A stretch of DNA of 16,475 nucleotides from Sideroxydans sp. (GTDB taxonomy: Bacteria; Pseudomonadota; Gammaproteobacteria; Burkholderiales; Gallionellaceae), in assembly GCA_030823965.1 (NCBI GenBank), contig JAVBYP010000003.1, positions 1 to 16,475 on the forward strand. Reading direction: 5' to 3'. Of the stretch, positions 8,016 to 15,140 are shown piece after piece. Positions within the stretch are counted from its first letter, which is position 1. Each line of letters starts with the position of its first letter. Position numbers and translations under genes: made by a program. The notes beneath the pieces are model-generated. The model was not told the DNA's origin, searched no databases, and saw only the letters and a program-made list of their open reading frames with translations.

Positions 8016-8046
8016 GTAACTTTATAAACATCACAAGGAAGTCAAA

Positions 8047-8280
8047 ATGACACAAAAAACTTATCTAACCACAGAAGCACTATCCGAACGCATTCACTAC
8101 GACTCTCGCACTATCAGGGAGCGCATGAAGGATAGCGTGCTGCTTGAAGGTGTTCACTACATTCGCCCTTTCGGTGGCCGCAAGATTTTATATATATGGG
8201 AGGCCATTGAGCGAGATATGGCTGCATCTGGCAGTACTTTGGCGATTCCGATGGTCGGAGGAGGAGTGTGCCATGGGTAG
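8047..8280 (+). CDS. Excisionase-like small DNA-binding protein
   Basis: This 77-residue protein starts with a probable winged-helix/HTH segment, YLTTEALSERIHYDSRTIRE, followed by GVHYIRPFGGRKILYIWEAIE. That layout is typical of Xis-like proteins encoded next to island integrases. It would bend DNA at the attachment site and favour excision over integration. AAGGAAG lies about 7 nt before the ATG. Its last codons overlap the integrase start (ATGGGTAG), so the two are translated together. It is divergent from the HTH regulator and probably controlled through operator 2. A purely regulatory role, as in AlpA-type proteins, remains possible. Confidence 0.75.
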   Translation: MTQKTYLTTEALSERIHYDSRTIRERMKDSVLLEGVHYIRPFGGRKILYIWEAIERDMAASGSTLAIPMVGGGVCHG

Positions 8281-9598
8281 TATTCAAGTTCGCAAAGAGT
8301 CGGGTTGCTTAATCTTCGACTTCTACTTCAAAGGGATTCGCTGTCGAGAACAAACAGCGCTTACTGATACGCCTGCCAATCGTAAGAAAGTTCAAAAAGT
8401 TTTGGAGCGAATCGAAGCGGAGATCGCGGCAGGGACTTTTGACTACCCTCGATTTTTTCCAGGTAGTAAGAATGCTGAGAAGTTCGAAGTAACGGCTCCA
8501 CCGTCTTCCCCAACTCAGGTCAATCAAGCGGTTGCGAATGCGCTTGGGCAAGGTAAAAAGCAAGGCAATGCAGGTGTCGGTGGCACGCCAATGGTGAGTG
8601 ACTTCGTTGAGACTTGGTACTCAGAAAAAGTGGTTGAGTGGCGTCGGTCGCACAAGAAAACAATCCGCAGTGATGTGGATAGTCGAATCATTCCGCATTG
8701 GGGGGATTGGGAGGTCGGCCGAATCACCAAGTCAGACTTACTTGCATACCGTGCTGATCTCGCCAAAGTCCAGGCACGGGGCAAGGAAAGCATGTTATCC
8801 AACCGCCGCATCAACAAGATTTTAAATTTGTTGAGGCAGATTATTAATGAAGCCGCCGACCGTTTTGATTTTCGCACGCCGTTCCAGAATATCAAACAGC
8901 TTAAAGTGAAACGGACAGATGTCGATCCGTTCACGTTAGATGAAGTGAGAATGATTCTTGCTTCTATCAGACCCGACTTCAAGAGCTACTACACCATGCG
9001 ATTCTTTACAGGCATGCGTAGCGGCGAGGCTGATGGTTTGAAATGGAAGTATGTCGACTTCGAGAAGCGCCTGATCTTGGTGCGCGAGACGATCGTGTTA
9101 GGTGAAGACGAATACACGAAAAATGACAGCTCGCAACGCGACATTCAAATGTCGCAGGTGGTGCACGACGCACTCAAAGCACAAGAGAAAGTTACAAAGG
9201 GGAAATGCGAGTACGTCTTCTGTACACGAAACTTGAAGCCACTCGACAACAAGAATGTCACGAATCGAGTTTGGTATCCGCTGCTGAGATACTTGGGACT
9301 AAAGCCACGTCGAGCCTATCAGACTAGACATACGGCTGCGACCTTATGGTTGGCGTCAGGCGAGTCGCCAGAGTGGATCGCAATGCAGATGGGGCACTCA
9401 ACGACTGAAATGTTGTTCCGCGTGTATTCACGCTTTGTGCCGAATCTAACTCGTCAGGACGGTAGCGCTTTCGAGAGACTGTTGATGCAGAACGGTGCAA
9501 TAGATATCCCCCAAAACAATATTGAGCATGACGCGAAACAGGAGCCATGCACTACTGAGAAAAGCATGAAAGAAGAAAAGGAGTCACGCAATGAATAA
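8273..9598 (+). CDS. int: Tyrosine-type site-specific integrase
   Basis: This 441-residue recombinase has an N-terminal arm-type DNA-binding part (from MGSIQVRKESG to about residue 65), a linker rich in Pro, Gln and Gly, a core-binding SAM-like helical domain and a C-terminal catalytic domain. Catalytic residues are R249 (TGMRSGEADGL), R352 (YQTRHTAA), H375 (MGHS) and nucleophile Y385. The usual first His of HxxR is Tyr349, a substitution I recall from integrases with this arm domain. I chose ATG 8273 because GGAGGAGGAG lies 6 nt upstream and it overlaps the excisionase stop by 8 bp; the longer frame from 8144 is a shadow of xis. It would catalyse island integration and excision. No attachment site or tRNA target is visible nearby. 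Confidence 0.93.
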   Translation: MGSIQVRKESGCLIFDFYFKGIRCREQTALTDTPANRKKVQKVLERIEAEIAAGTFDYPRFFPGSKNAEKFEVTAPPSSPTQVNQAVANALGQGKKQGNAGVGGTPMVSDFVETWYSEKVVEWRRSHKKTIRSDVDSRIIPHWGDWEVGRITKSDLLAYRADLAKVQARGKESMLSNRRINKILNLLRQIINEAADRFDFRTPFQNIKQLKVKRTDVDPFTLDEVRMILASIRPDFKSYYTMRFFTGMRSGEADGLKWKYVDFEKRLILVRETIVLGEDEYTKNDSSQRDIQMSQVVHDALKAQEKVTKGKCEYVFCTRNLKPLDNKNVTNRVWYPLLRYLGLKPRRAYQTRHTAATLWLASGESPEWIAMQMGHSTTEMLFRVYSRFVPNLTRQDGSAFERLLMQNGAIDIPQNNIEHDAKQEPCTTEKSMKEEKESRNE

Positions 9599-10547
9599 TG
9601 CACAGAATATTCCACCGATCGATAAGTTGCCTAGCGTGTTTCGTATCACTGGAATCAAAGCATCGCCAACAGCAAACGGCCGTGGGACCGATTATCGGGT
9701 AGAGATATTCAATGAAAAAGCGAGTATGACTGTGTCATTCACTCGCTCACAACCGGATATCCGATTGAAAGCAGACATGCTCGTGTCAATTCGCTGGAAA
9801 CTTCCGGTGAATAGTGTTGGTGGGGCGATTCAAATCAGCCGTTTGGTTTTGCTTGAGCATCCTATCAAGGGAACGAATCTATTCGAAACCGTGCCGTTTG
9901 ATTGGGTGAAAGACCGCGACTTGGTCAAGCGCGCAAAGACTGTGTTGGATACTCTTCCAGATAATCTAAACCACTTGATTGTGGCAATCCTCTGGAAAGG
10001 GACTCGGTTCCGTCACTTCTGCAATAGGCCTGCTTCTATGAATGGACACCACTCAATCGTGAATGGGAACTTACTGCATACAACAGAAGTGGCCGAAACT
10101 GTGATGTTGAATGCCGTTCGATATCCTCAAGCGAATCTAGGAATCAGCTTAGCAGCAGCTTTCCTGCATGACGTTGGTAAAGCAGAAGAGTACAACCTGT
10201 GGGGAAATGGTAGTTGGGGCATGACTGATAGAGGGAAGTTGGTTGGACATCGACACACAGTTATCGAGTGGATTTCAGCAGCGATGGCTACTAATCGAAT
10301 TTTGATTCAGGACAAGCACTACCTTTCGCTGATCCATGCGCTCACAGCAGCGCCTGGAGCTGAGTGGATTGGGATAAGAGCGCCGGCCACCCCAGAAGCA
10401 ACACTACTGAGCATTGCAGACAAGCTGAGTGGCGAAAGCTCGCTCGCTTCGATGCTGGCTAATCAGAAGGGTGGCTGGGGAACCAAACATCCTCATCGCA
10501 AAGGAAACTTATTTACCTTGCCTGCAGATGTTCTGACATCATTTTGA
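9591..10547 (+). CDS. YhaM-like HD-domain phosphohydrolase / putative 3'-5' exonuclease
   Basis: This 318-residue protein combines an N-terminal OB-fold-like half (to about residue 100, beta-rich) with an HD domain, the layout and length of YhaM-type exonucleases. The metal ligands are visible: H153-H154 (GHHSIVNGNLLH), H193-D194 (FLHDVGKAEE), H220 and H222 (GHRH) and D277 (SIADKLSGE). YhaM-type enzymes degrade RNA or DNA 3' to 5'. A role in processing DNA ends or RNA of the island is inferred only. The start overlaps the integrase stop by 8 bp (ATGAATAA), with AAGGAG 7 nt upstream, so it is part of the integrase operon. MobH relaxases also carry an HD region (TraI_2), but this protein lacks the length and extra motifs of a relaxase. 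Confidence 0.75.
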   Translation: MNNAQNIPPIDKLPSVFRITGIKASPTANGRGTDYRVEIFNEKASMTVSFTRSQPDIRLKADMLVSIRWKLPVNSVGGAIQISRLVLLEHPIKGTNLFETVPFDWVKDRDLVKRAKTVLDTLPDNLNHLIVAILWKGTRFRHFCNRPASMNGHHSIVNGNLLHTTEVAETVMLNAVRYPQANLGISLAAAFLHDVGKAEEYNLWGNGSWGMTDRGKLVGHRHTVIEWISAAMATNRILIQDKHYLSLIHALTAAPGAEWIGIRAPATPEATLLSIADKLSGESSLASMLANQKGGWGTKHPHRKGNLFTLPADVLTSF

Positions 10548-10565
10548 TGAGAACAGGAATAAACA

Positions 10566-10721
10566 ATGAAAACTGAAAATGGAATGGACCTTGGATATAT
10601 GATTTTAATAGTCGTCATACTCATAGGCATAATTGCGGTGTTGGTAAAGGAGTGGGAGAAACGAGAGAGGAGAAAGTGTGTTGGAGGTAAACATTCTTCA
10701 AAAGATCAGAAGCGACCATGA
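10566..10721 (+). CDS. Small single-span membrane protein (51 residues)
   Basis: This short gene begins 18 nt after the HD gene with AGGA 7 nt before its ATG. It has a short acidic N-terminus, one hydrophobic segment at about residues 11-27 (YMILIVVILIGIIAVLV), and a strongly basic C-terminal tail rich in Lys and Arg. The charge bias predicts a cytoplasmic tail. I do not recognise a family. The good ribosome site, tight spacing and clear membrane segment support a real gene at the end of the xis-int-HD operon. A role in membrane tethering or as a small toxin-like peptide would be speculation. Confidence 0.55.
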   Translation: MKTENGMDLGYMILIVVILIGIIAVLVKEWEKRERRKCVGGKHSSKDQKRP

Positions 10722-10741
10722 AATTACCTGAAAACACAGGT

Positions 10742-10770
10742 TTGACCAAATTGGTTGTTCAAGTTAATAT
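10742..10770 (+). promoter_or_regulatory. Putative sigma70 promoter for the structured RNA / NYN unit
   Basis: TTGACC (10742-10747) and TAATAT (10765-10770) are separated by exactly 17 nt, one of the best promoter matches in the window. Transcription would begin near 10777, a few bases before the first hairpin. This gives the following RNA almost no unstructured leader. Confidence 0.6.
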
Positions 10771-10776
10771 AAAAAC

Positions 10777-10835
10777 TACTACCCCGGTGGCTTCGGCTGT
10801 CGGGTGCGAGGCCTCTTCGGAGGCCTCTGCTTTTT
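10777..10835 (+). ncRNA. Candidate small structured RNA with two UUCG hairpins
   Basis: From the predicted start near 10777 to the U tract at 10831-10835 lies a unit of about 59 nt. Hairpin 1 (10783-10804) has arms CCCGGTGGC and GCTGTCGGG closing a TTCG loop; all nine pairs form if G-U pairs are counted. Hairpin 2 (10808-10827) has GAGGCCTC arms and another TTCG loop. Both loops are C(UUCG)G, an exceptionally stable tetraloop. The unit precedes a nuclease gene, so it may be an antitoxin-like or regulatory RNA. It could also be only the leader and attenuator of the NYN gene. Confidence 0.5.
10806..10835 (+). terminator. Rho-independent terminator or attenuator 12 nt before the NYN start
   Basis: A perfect 8-bp GC-rich stem (GAGGCCTC arms) with a TTCG loop is followed by TGC and five T. 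It has the form of an intrinsic terminator, though the U tract is short. It ends only 12 nt before the NYN ATG, leaving no room for a downstream promoter. NYN expression therefore needs readthrough. Confidence 0.75.
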
Positions 10836-10847
10836 CTGGGATATGAA

Positions 10848-11489
10848 ATGACAAATCCAGCACCCCACCGTACCATCGTCTACATTGACGGCTTCAATTT
10901 TTACTACGGTGAAGTCAAAGGCACGCAATGGAAATGGCTTAATCCAGTTAAGCTATTTCAGAATGTCTTGGGTGACCAAAATGACGTGGTTAAGGTCAAG
11001 TATTTCACGGCGCGCGTCCAACCCACACTAACCGATCCCGATGTCCATGTTCGGCAAGACACTTACTTGCGAGCTCTGACTACGTACTGCCCACTAGTTG
11101 AACTCCACTTCGGACATTTCCTGCGACATAAGATTTCTATGGAGCACGCCAATCCACCCCCAGAAAAAGTGCAGGTTTGGAAAAACGAAGAAAAGGGATC
11201 TGATGTGAACCTTGCTTTGCATGTGCTTAATGATGCTTGGCTGGATGCATACGATTGCGCTGTGATTGTTTCCAATGATTCCGATTTATCTGACTCGTTG
11301 AGATTGGTGAAGGAACAGCATAATAAGGTGATTGGTTTGATTACACCAGGGGCGCCAGTCAGGGGGACTTCTCGCCAACTTAAAAAACATGCTGACTTTG
11401 TTAAACCCATTCGCACTTGGGCATTAGAAGCCAGTCAATTGCCTAACCCGATTCCTGGCGAAAATATTCACAAGCCTGTAACTTGGTAA
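10848..11489 (+). CDS. NYN-domain (PIN-like, LabA/DUF88-type) putative ribonuclease
   Basis: This 213-residue protein has the NYN fold signature. D14 and N17 lie in VYIDGFNFYYG, D119 in KGSDVNLALHVLND, and D144 and D146 in VSNDSDLSDSL; together they form the acidic metal site of PIN-like nucleases. NYN proteins are generally predicted or shown RNases, so an RNA target is inferred. The start ATG lies in ATGAAATGA, where a two-codon ATG-AAA-TGA frame overlaps it, and only a weak GGG serves as ribosome site. The leader holds two UUCG hairpins and a terminator, so expression is probably attenuated. A 64-residue gene follows after 21 nt. Its place between two recombinase modules marks it as cargo. 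A toxin, defence or RNA-processing role is open. Confidence 0.88.
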   Translation: MTNPAPHRTIVYIDGFNFYYGEVKGTQWKWLNPVKLFQNVLGDQNDVVKVKYFTARVQPTLTDPDVHVRQDTYLRALTTYCPLVELHFGHFLRHKISMEHANPPPEKVQVWKNEEKGSDVNLALHVLNDAWLDAYDCAVIVSNDSDLSDSLRLVKEQHNKVIGLITPGAPVRGTSRQLKKHADFVKPIRTWALEASQLPNPIPGENIHKPVTW

Positions 11490-11510
11490 AGATGAGAGAA
11501 CAGGGTAGTT

Positions 11511-11705
11511 ATGATTAAGAAGAATGACATCATTAGAATCAGGCCTGAGTTTCAGGACGAAGGTGACGATTCCCTAATCTGGATTGCGCTTGAAGACGAG
11601 GATGGTGGGCGCGTGAGAATAGCCGCAGTAAATACAGGCCTGAAGTTCCCGCCGAACCAAATTGTCAACACAGAGATGATAGACAAAGCTGAGCTAACTG
11701 GCTGA
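11511..11705 (+). CDS. Small acidic conserved-looking protein, partner of the NYN gene
   Basis: This 64-residue protein is acidic in its centre (FQDEGDDSLIWIALEDEDGGRV) and has alternating hydrophobic residues predicting a small beta-rich fold. It starts with MIKKNDIIRIRPEF, and AGGGT lies 5-6 nt upstream of the ATG. The gap to the NYN gene is 21 nt, so the two are probably cotranscribed. I recall similar short proteins (RPEFQDEGDD-like) in proteobacterial mobile DNA but know no function. A role as a nuclease inhibitor or cofactor for the NYN protein is plausible and unproven. Confidence 0.7.
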   Translation: MIKKNDIIRIRPEFQDEGDDSLIWIALEDEDGGRVRIAAVNTGLKFPPNQIVNTEMIDKAELTG

Positions 11706-11790
11706 AAAGTGATGTTGGCAAATTCTTGTTAGGCTTGTAACGGTTATCTATCTTTCGAACTTGTCTCATGTTCATGCATGCCAATCCATT

Positions 11791-11830
11791 TAGCTGTTAG
11801 TGCGCAGCCGTAGTGGAAACACAGCAGCTA
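11791..11830. repeat. Inverted repeat TAGCTG / CAGCTA beside the recombinase gene end
   Basis: TAGCTG (11791-11796) and CAGCTA (11825-11830) form a 6-bp inverted repeat with a 28-nt gap, in the 129-nt region between the NYN unit and the convergent recombinase gene. The region otherwise shows no gene. It might be a recombinase-binding or end sequence of the minus-strand element, or a weak terminator. A repeat this short could arise by chance. Confidence 0.25.
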
Positions 11831-11834
11831 AGTT

Positions 11835-14800
11835 CTAAAAATTGGCTATCGCGATTCGGCGTTCCTCTTTTTTCCATTCAGGCAAAATGATTGCTCCAAG
11901 CACCATCAAGTATCTAAAGGCAATTGAACCTTGCAATACAATTTCGGCATCCTTGATCGGCACCTTCCCATCATGGAATATGGGTTTTATTCCTAGCCAA
12001 TTCTTGGCTGCCAAGTTCTGCTTGTTTGGCGGAGAGCATTTTAGAATGGGTCTACGCCAAGATATTTTAAGATGTTCCTTCCACTTGGCCAATGCTCTAG
12101 ACCGAGGTGATTTATCAAATAAAACTATCTGAACTTCGGAGGTCTTGCATCCAAGCGTGTCTAAGAAGATCATGAATTGTTTTGCATGCGATGGGTCTTT
12201 TACATCCTTGAAAATTACTTCATTGCGAGTTTGCCATGCATTATTTAAATAGTACTCAAAGACAGCTTCGCATAGTTTTGGGTGCTGATGAAACGCTTCT
12301 AGGAGTTTTGGTGCAAGCCGATTGACGACATCCTTGTCTGTTTCGGAATGAGGAGGCATTGGGCATGCTAGACGAGACTTAGAGTCACGTCGATCCAATG
12401 TTGCTGTAATCATCCGATGGCGATAGCCATCTCTCCCCTTTTCTACAGTCATCTCCGAAATCTCAGAGGTCTTGCTAATAAATGACTTAATCATCGATGC
12501 CGACAATCCTGATGTAGATGCGAGATCCTCTATTGAAGTATGGTTCAGAGCGTGTCGATGAAGAATGCCCCACACCTTGTCAAAAATCGCGGGATTGTCT
12601 AGTGACGAAGTAAGAGGGGGGGGCGTGTTTGCGTTGTTTGCTGACTTCGCTTTCTCAGAGGAACTCTTCCGAGCAATTAATCTTTCACTTTGGGCAATAA
12701 GATAAGGAATCTTGTTAAGTCCCTGCTCACACATTCGGTATATCGCAGATTTTGAGCGGCCACTCTTCTTCTTTGCCGTAGGCAATTTTGCGGCCTGAAT
12801 TAATGACTTCTTACTGGGTGCGGAAACGTCATTTTGAAGCCATAGTGAATTCAATATATCGCAGAAGTGAATATAGTGTTCTAACGAAATCTCGGGTCCA
12901 GAGTGACCAAGCAATGATGCAACTGCATATACGTGTCGTCTGGTGGGATCTGCGCGCCCATACAATTTATCTCTAAACTTGGATGAATCATTTAGGTATT
13001 CAGTCGTTCTAGGAAGATGCGGGAAAATCTTCGGGATGTTGGGAAGATCTGAAAGCATCAACCTTAGGAAAGTCCAACTGGCAAAGCTGTGGCGCAAATG
13101 ATGGAAACGCAACGATATGTCGCCAGTCACCACACGCATCGCATCATGAAGGATAGGGAATAGCGTATCTTGCGGAATAAACTCAAAGTTGAGTTCGGGA
13201 ATTCCGAACAGGAAACTGCTCTGCAGTTCTTCATGTGTGGCGGTTGGATTATCCGACTTCAACTCATTCAGGCGTGATCTTTTCCATCGTTTGAACTCAT
13301 CAAGTTCAAGGTTTGTTAGCAGAGCGTAAAGTGGGAGCTTTCGTGTCGAGCTTTTAGTTTTCAGGCGGCGAGCCTCAGAGGGGCGTGTTAACAACTCGGA
13401 TGGGTCGTGTTCGCAGAGGTCTGCTATCTTTAGTTTGAGTACTTCCATTCGCCTCAGGCCACACTTAAACGCTAATGTGAAAATCAGCCTTGCCGCTCCG
13501 ATGAACTTTTCTTGTGCTGGCAGGTTTCGACGCAACTTCCTAACCGACTTGGGTATCTGTGAAAGCGTCTGAAGATATTCATCGATGGTGATCAGGTTGG
13601 CATCAACTGGGACCAGACCCTTGCCAATACCAAATACATCTCTTTCATCAATAGACTCGGCTTGGCATTCTCGAACTAAGAATTGATGAAACTCTCGAAG
13701 TGAACGCGCAATGCGACGGCGCTGCTTTCTTACTCCACTTACCGTATCTGCATCTTCCAGAATCTCCGTGTACAGATTCTCAAGCGACTCAACATCAAGA
13801 GTGCGAGGATCAATATTACCCAGCCTTCCACCTAGGCGCTTTGCTACAGTCACTAGATATGATCGAGCAGTCGACAGGGCCAACTTGTTGTTGCCAGCCA
13901 ACCGAGCTGAAGCAAGGTAGCGCGCAAATAGTGAAAAGCATGTGCCAACTGAATCAGTTGTTGATCTAGCAATGATCGTATCGATAGAGTCTAGGATGAT
14001 AGCTAGATCGTTCGACGCAAAAGCCGATCTTAATTCACTCAACCAATGGGGTTCAAAGTCCCCCAGATTGTCAGAATTATTGTTGAACAAGGTCACCTGA
14101 TCTTTGTGCTCACTAACAAGGTCAGAGTCCTGAGGTGATTCATGTTGGGCGGGTAATCCGTAAATCCTAGCGATTACTTGTTTGCTTGGTGAGTGGGAAA
14201 CAAGTGCTCGCCCAGCATAGTTGGCGAGTACTTGTGGCAATCTTGTGTGCAGGTCAACTTTCACAGTTCTGGTTAGGTCGCCCAACGACTTTGGTCTTTC
14301 ATCCTTGCGAAGTTTAGTGGACTTGAAAAATGCAGATACGTATTCCCATATCTGTTTTCGAATCTGTTCGTCTGTATCTTCGGTAGGTGAATCATTAGCG
14401 GATACCAGTGTCGAATCGGTATTGAAATGCTGAGCAATGAAGGTCGCGGTGAGAGGGTCTGGAAACCAGATGCGGTGCTCACTTCCGAGTTCTCCTCTCC
14501 ACGCAATGGAGAGTTCGATGGCAAGCCGACTATTCACGTCGAGAATAGATTCCTTTGGTTGCCGCAGAGATCTTGCTAGTGAAATTAGTAGTTCGGGGTC
14601 AGCTAGGCCGCCATGCACAACGGCACTTGTGAATAATTCACCCAGCCTGGATTTCGGGGATGCATGGATGGTGCTTTCAGGTGAGGCGGTAAGGCTTTTG
14701 GACAATGCCTCACGCCATGCTCTAGTGAGCCGTAGTGCTGACGGTGCTCCTAAGCGAAAAGGATTTTTTGGCCTGATAGCTAAGTTGGGGATTCTTGGGA

Positions 14801-15140
14801 AAGGTAATTGTGTTGGACAGGTCAGATTAATCGCGTCCACAACTTTACATAGGACCTTCAAATGCTTGGCAGCATTGGGTAGGGGTGAGAAATATTTGAT
14901 CAGGTCATGCTCGAGCAATCGCATTTGAGCTTTGTCGAACTGTCCACTCGAGCATTGCGCAATTGATTTGGCCAAGGCGAGAGGCGAGTTAGATAGCCAA
15001 GTATGAAGATCCTTGGCTATCTCAACCTGTTCAGTTGAAATCACAAGCAGAGATAGATCCCAACCTTGTGCGCTAGTTGCGTTGCTGTGATTCTCGTTAA
15101 TAGTGGTGGACAACTCGGTTTGATTGTTTGGGTTGGTCAT
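11835..15140 (-). CDS. Very large tyrosine-recombinase-type protein with N- and C-terminal extensions
   Basis: This 1101-residue protein has a tyrosine recombinase core in its middle. Catalytic residues are R563 (CGLRRMEVLKL), H680 and R683 (FHHLRHSF), H746 (LLGHSG) and nucleophile Y756 (SLEHY), all present. About 400 residues precede the core-binding region, and about 340 follow the core. The C-terminal part contains a probable HTH near residues 865-885 (SIEDLASTSGLSASMI). Usual integrases have 300-450 residues, so this belongs to the long multi-recombinase class (TnpB of Tn554 or GmtZ-type proteins are the comparison). Its ATG overlaps the stop of the upstream recombinase gene by 4 bp (ATGA), so the two are coupled and may act as a complex. 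A run of 8 C in the coding strand (12616-12623) is a possible slippage site. No partner gene follows on the same strand. Confidence 0.85.
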   Translation of the reverse strand: MTNPNNQTELSTTINENHSNATSAQGWDLSLLVISTEQVEIAKDLHTWLSNSPLALAKSIAQCSSGQFDKAQMRLLEHDLIKYFSPLPNAAKHLKVLCKVVDAINLTCPTQLPFPRIPNLAIRPKNPFRLGAPSALRLTRAWREALSKSLTASPESTIHASPKSRLGELFTSAVVHGGLADPELLISLARSLRQPKESILDVNSRLAIELSIAWRGELGSEHRIWFPDPLTATFIAQHFNTDSTLVSANDSPTEDTDEQIRKQIWEYVSAFFKSTKLRKDERPKSLGDLTRTVKVDLHTRLPQVLANYAGRALVSHSPSKQVIARIYGLPAQHESPQDSDLVSEHKDQVTLFNNNSDNLGDFEPHWLSELRSAFASNDLAIILDSIDTIIARSTTDSVGTCFSLFARYLASARLAGNNKLALSTARSYLVTVAKRLGGRLGNIDPRTLDVESLENLYTEILEDADTVSGVRKQRRRIARSLREFHQFLVRECQAESIDERDVFGIGKGLVPVDANLITIDEYLQTLSQIPKSVRKLRRNLPAQEKFIGAARLIFTLAFKCGLRRMEVLKLKIADLCEHDPSELLTRPSEARRLKTKSSTRKLPLYALLTNLELDEFKRWKRSRLNELKSDNPTATHEELQSSFLFGIPELNFEFIPQDTLFPILHDAMRVVTGDISLRFHHLRHSFASWTFLRLMLSDLPNIPKIFPHLPRTTEYLNDSSKFRDKLYGRADPTRRHVYAVASLLGHSGPEISLEHYIHFCDILNSLWLQNDVSAPSKKSLIQAAKLPTAKKKSGRSKSAIYRMCEQGLNKIPYLIAQSERLIARKSSSEKAKSANNANTPPPLTSSLDNPAIFDKVWGILHRHALNHTSIEDLASTSGLSASMIKSFISKTSEISEMTVEKGRDGYRHRMITATLDRRDSKSRLACPMPPHSETDKDVVNRLAPKLLEAFHQHPKLCEAVFEYYLNNAWQTRNEVIFKDVKDPSHAKQFMIFLDTLGCKTSEVQIVLFDKSPRSRALAKWKEHLKISWRRPILKCSPPNKQNLAAKNWLGIKPIFHDGKVPIKDAEIVLQGSIAFRYLMVLGAIILPEWKKEERRIAIANF

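Noticed and set aside
7924-8046. attP core or tRNA fragment in the divergent control region
   Set aside because: No tRNA-like fold or direct repeat of integration-site length is visible; the palindromes explain the structure better as operators.
8144-8272. Longer integrase frame starting at 8144
   Set aside because: The extension overlaps almost half of the excisionase gene in another frame and has no ribosome site. The ATG at 8273 has a strong one at the correct distance.
8524-8982. Open minus-strand frame of 152 codons
   Set aside because: It is antisense to the integrase core-binding and catalytic region, and the sense protein is clearly real.
9591-10547. MobH-type conjugative relaxase
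   Set aside because: Although an HD motif is present, the length (318 residues) and OB-HD layout fit YhaM, and no other transfer genes are nearby.
10566-10847. Reverse transcriptase-linked (retron) or CRISPR-like RNA before the NYN gene
   Set aside because: There is no reverse transcriptase gene and no repeat-spacer pattern; the two hairpins differ in stem sequence and share only the UUCG loop.
14437-14928. Open + strand frame of 163 codons
   Set aside because: It lies antisense inside the large recombinase gene, has no ribosome site and shows no recognisable domain.
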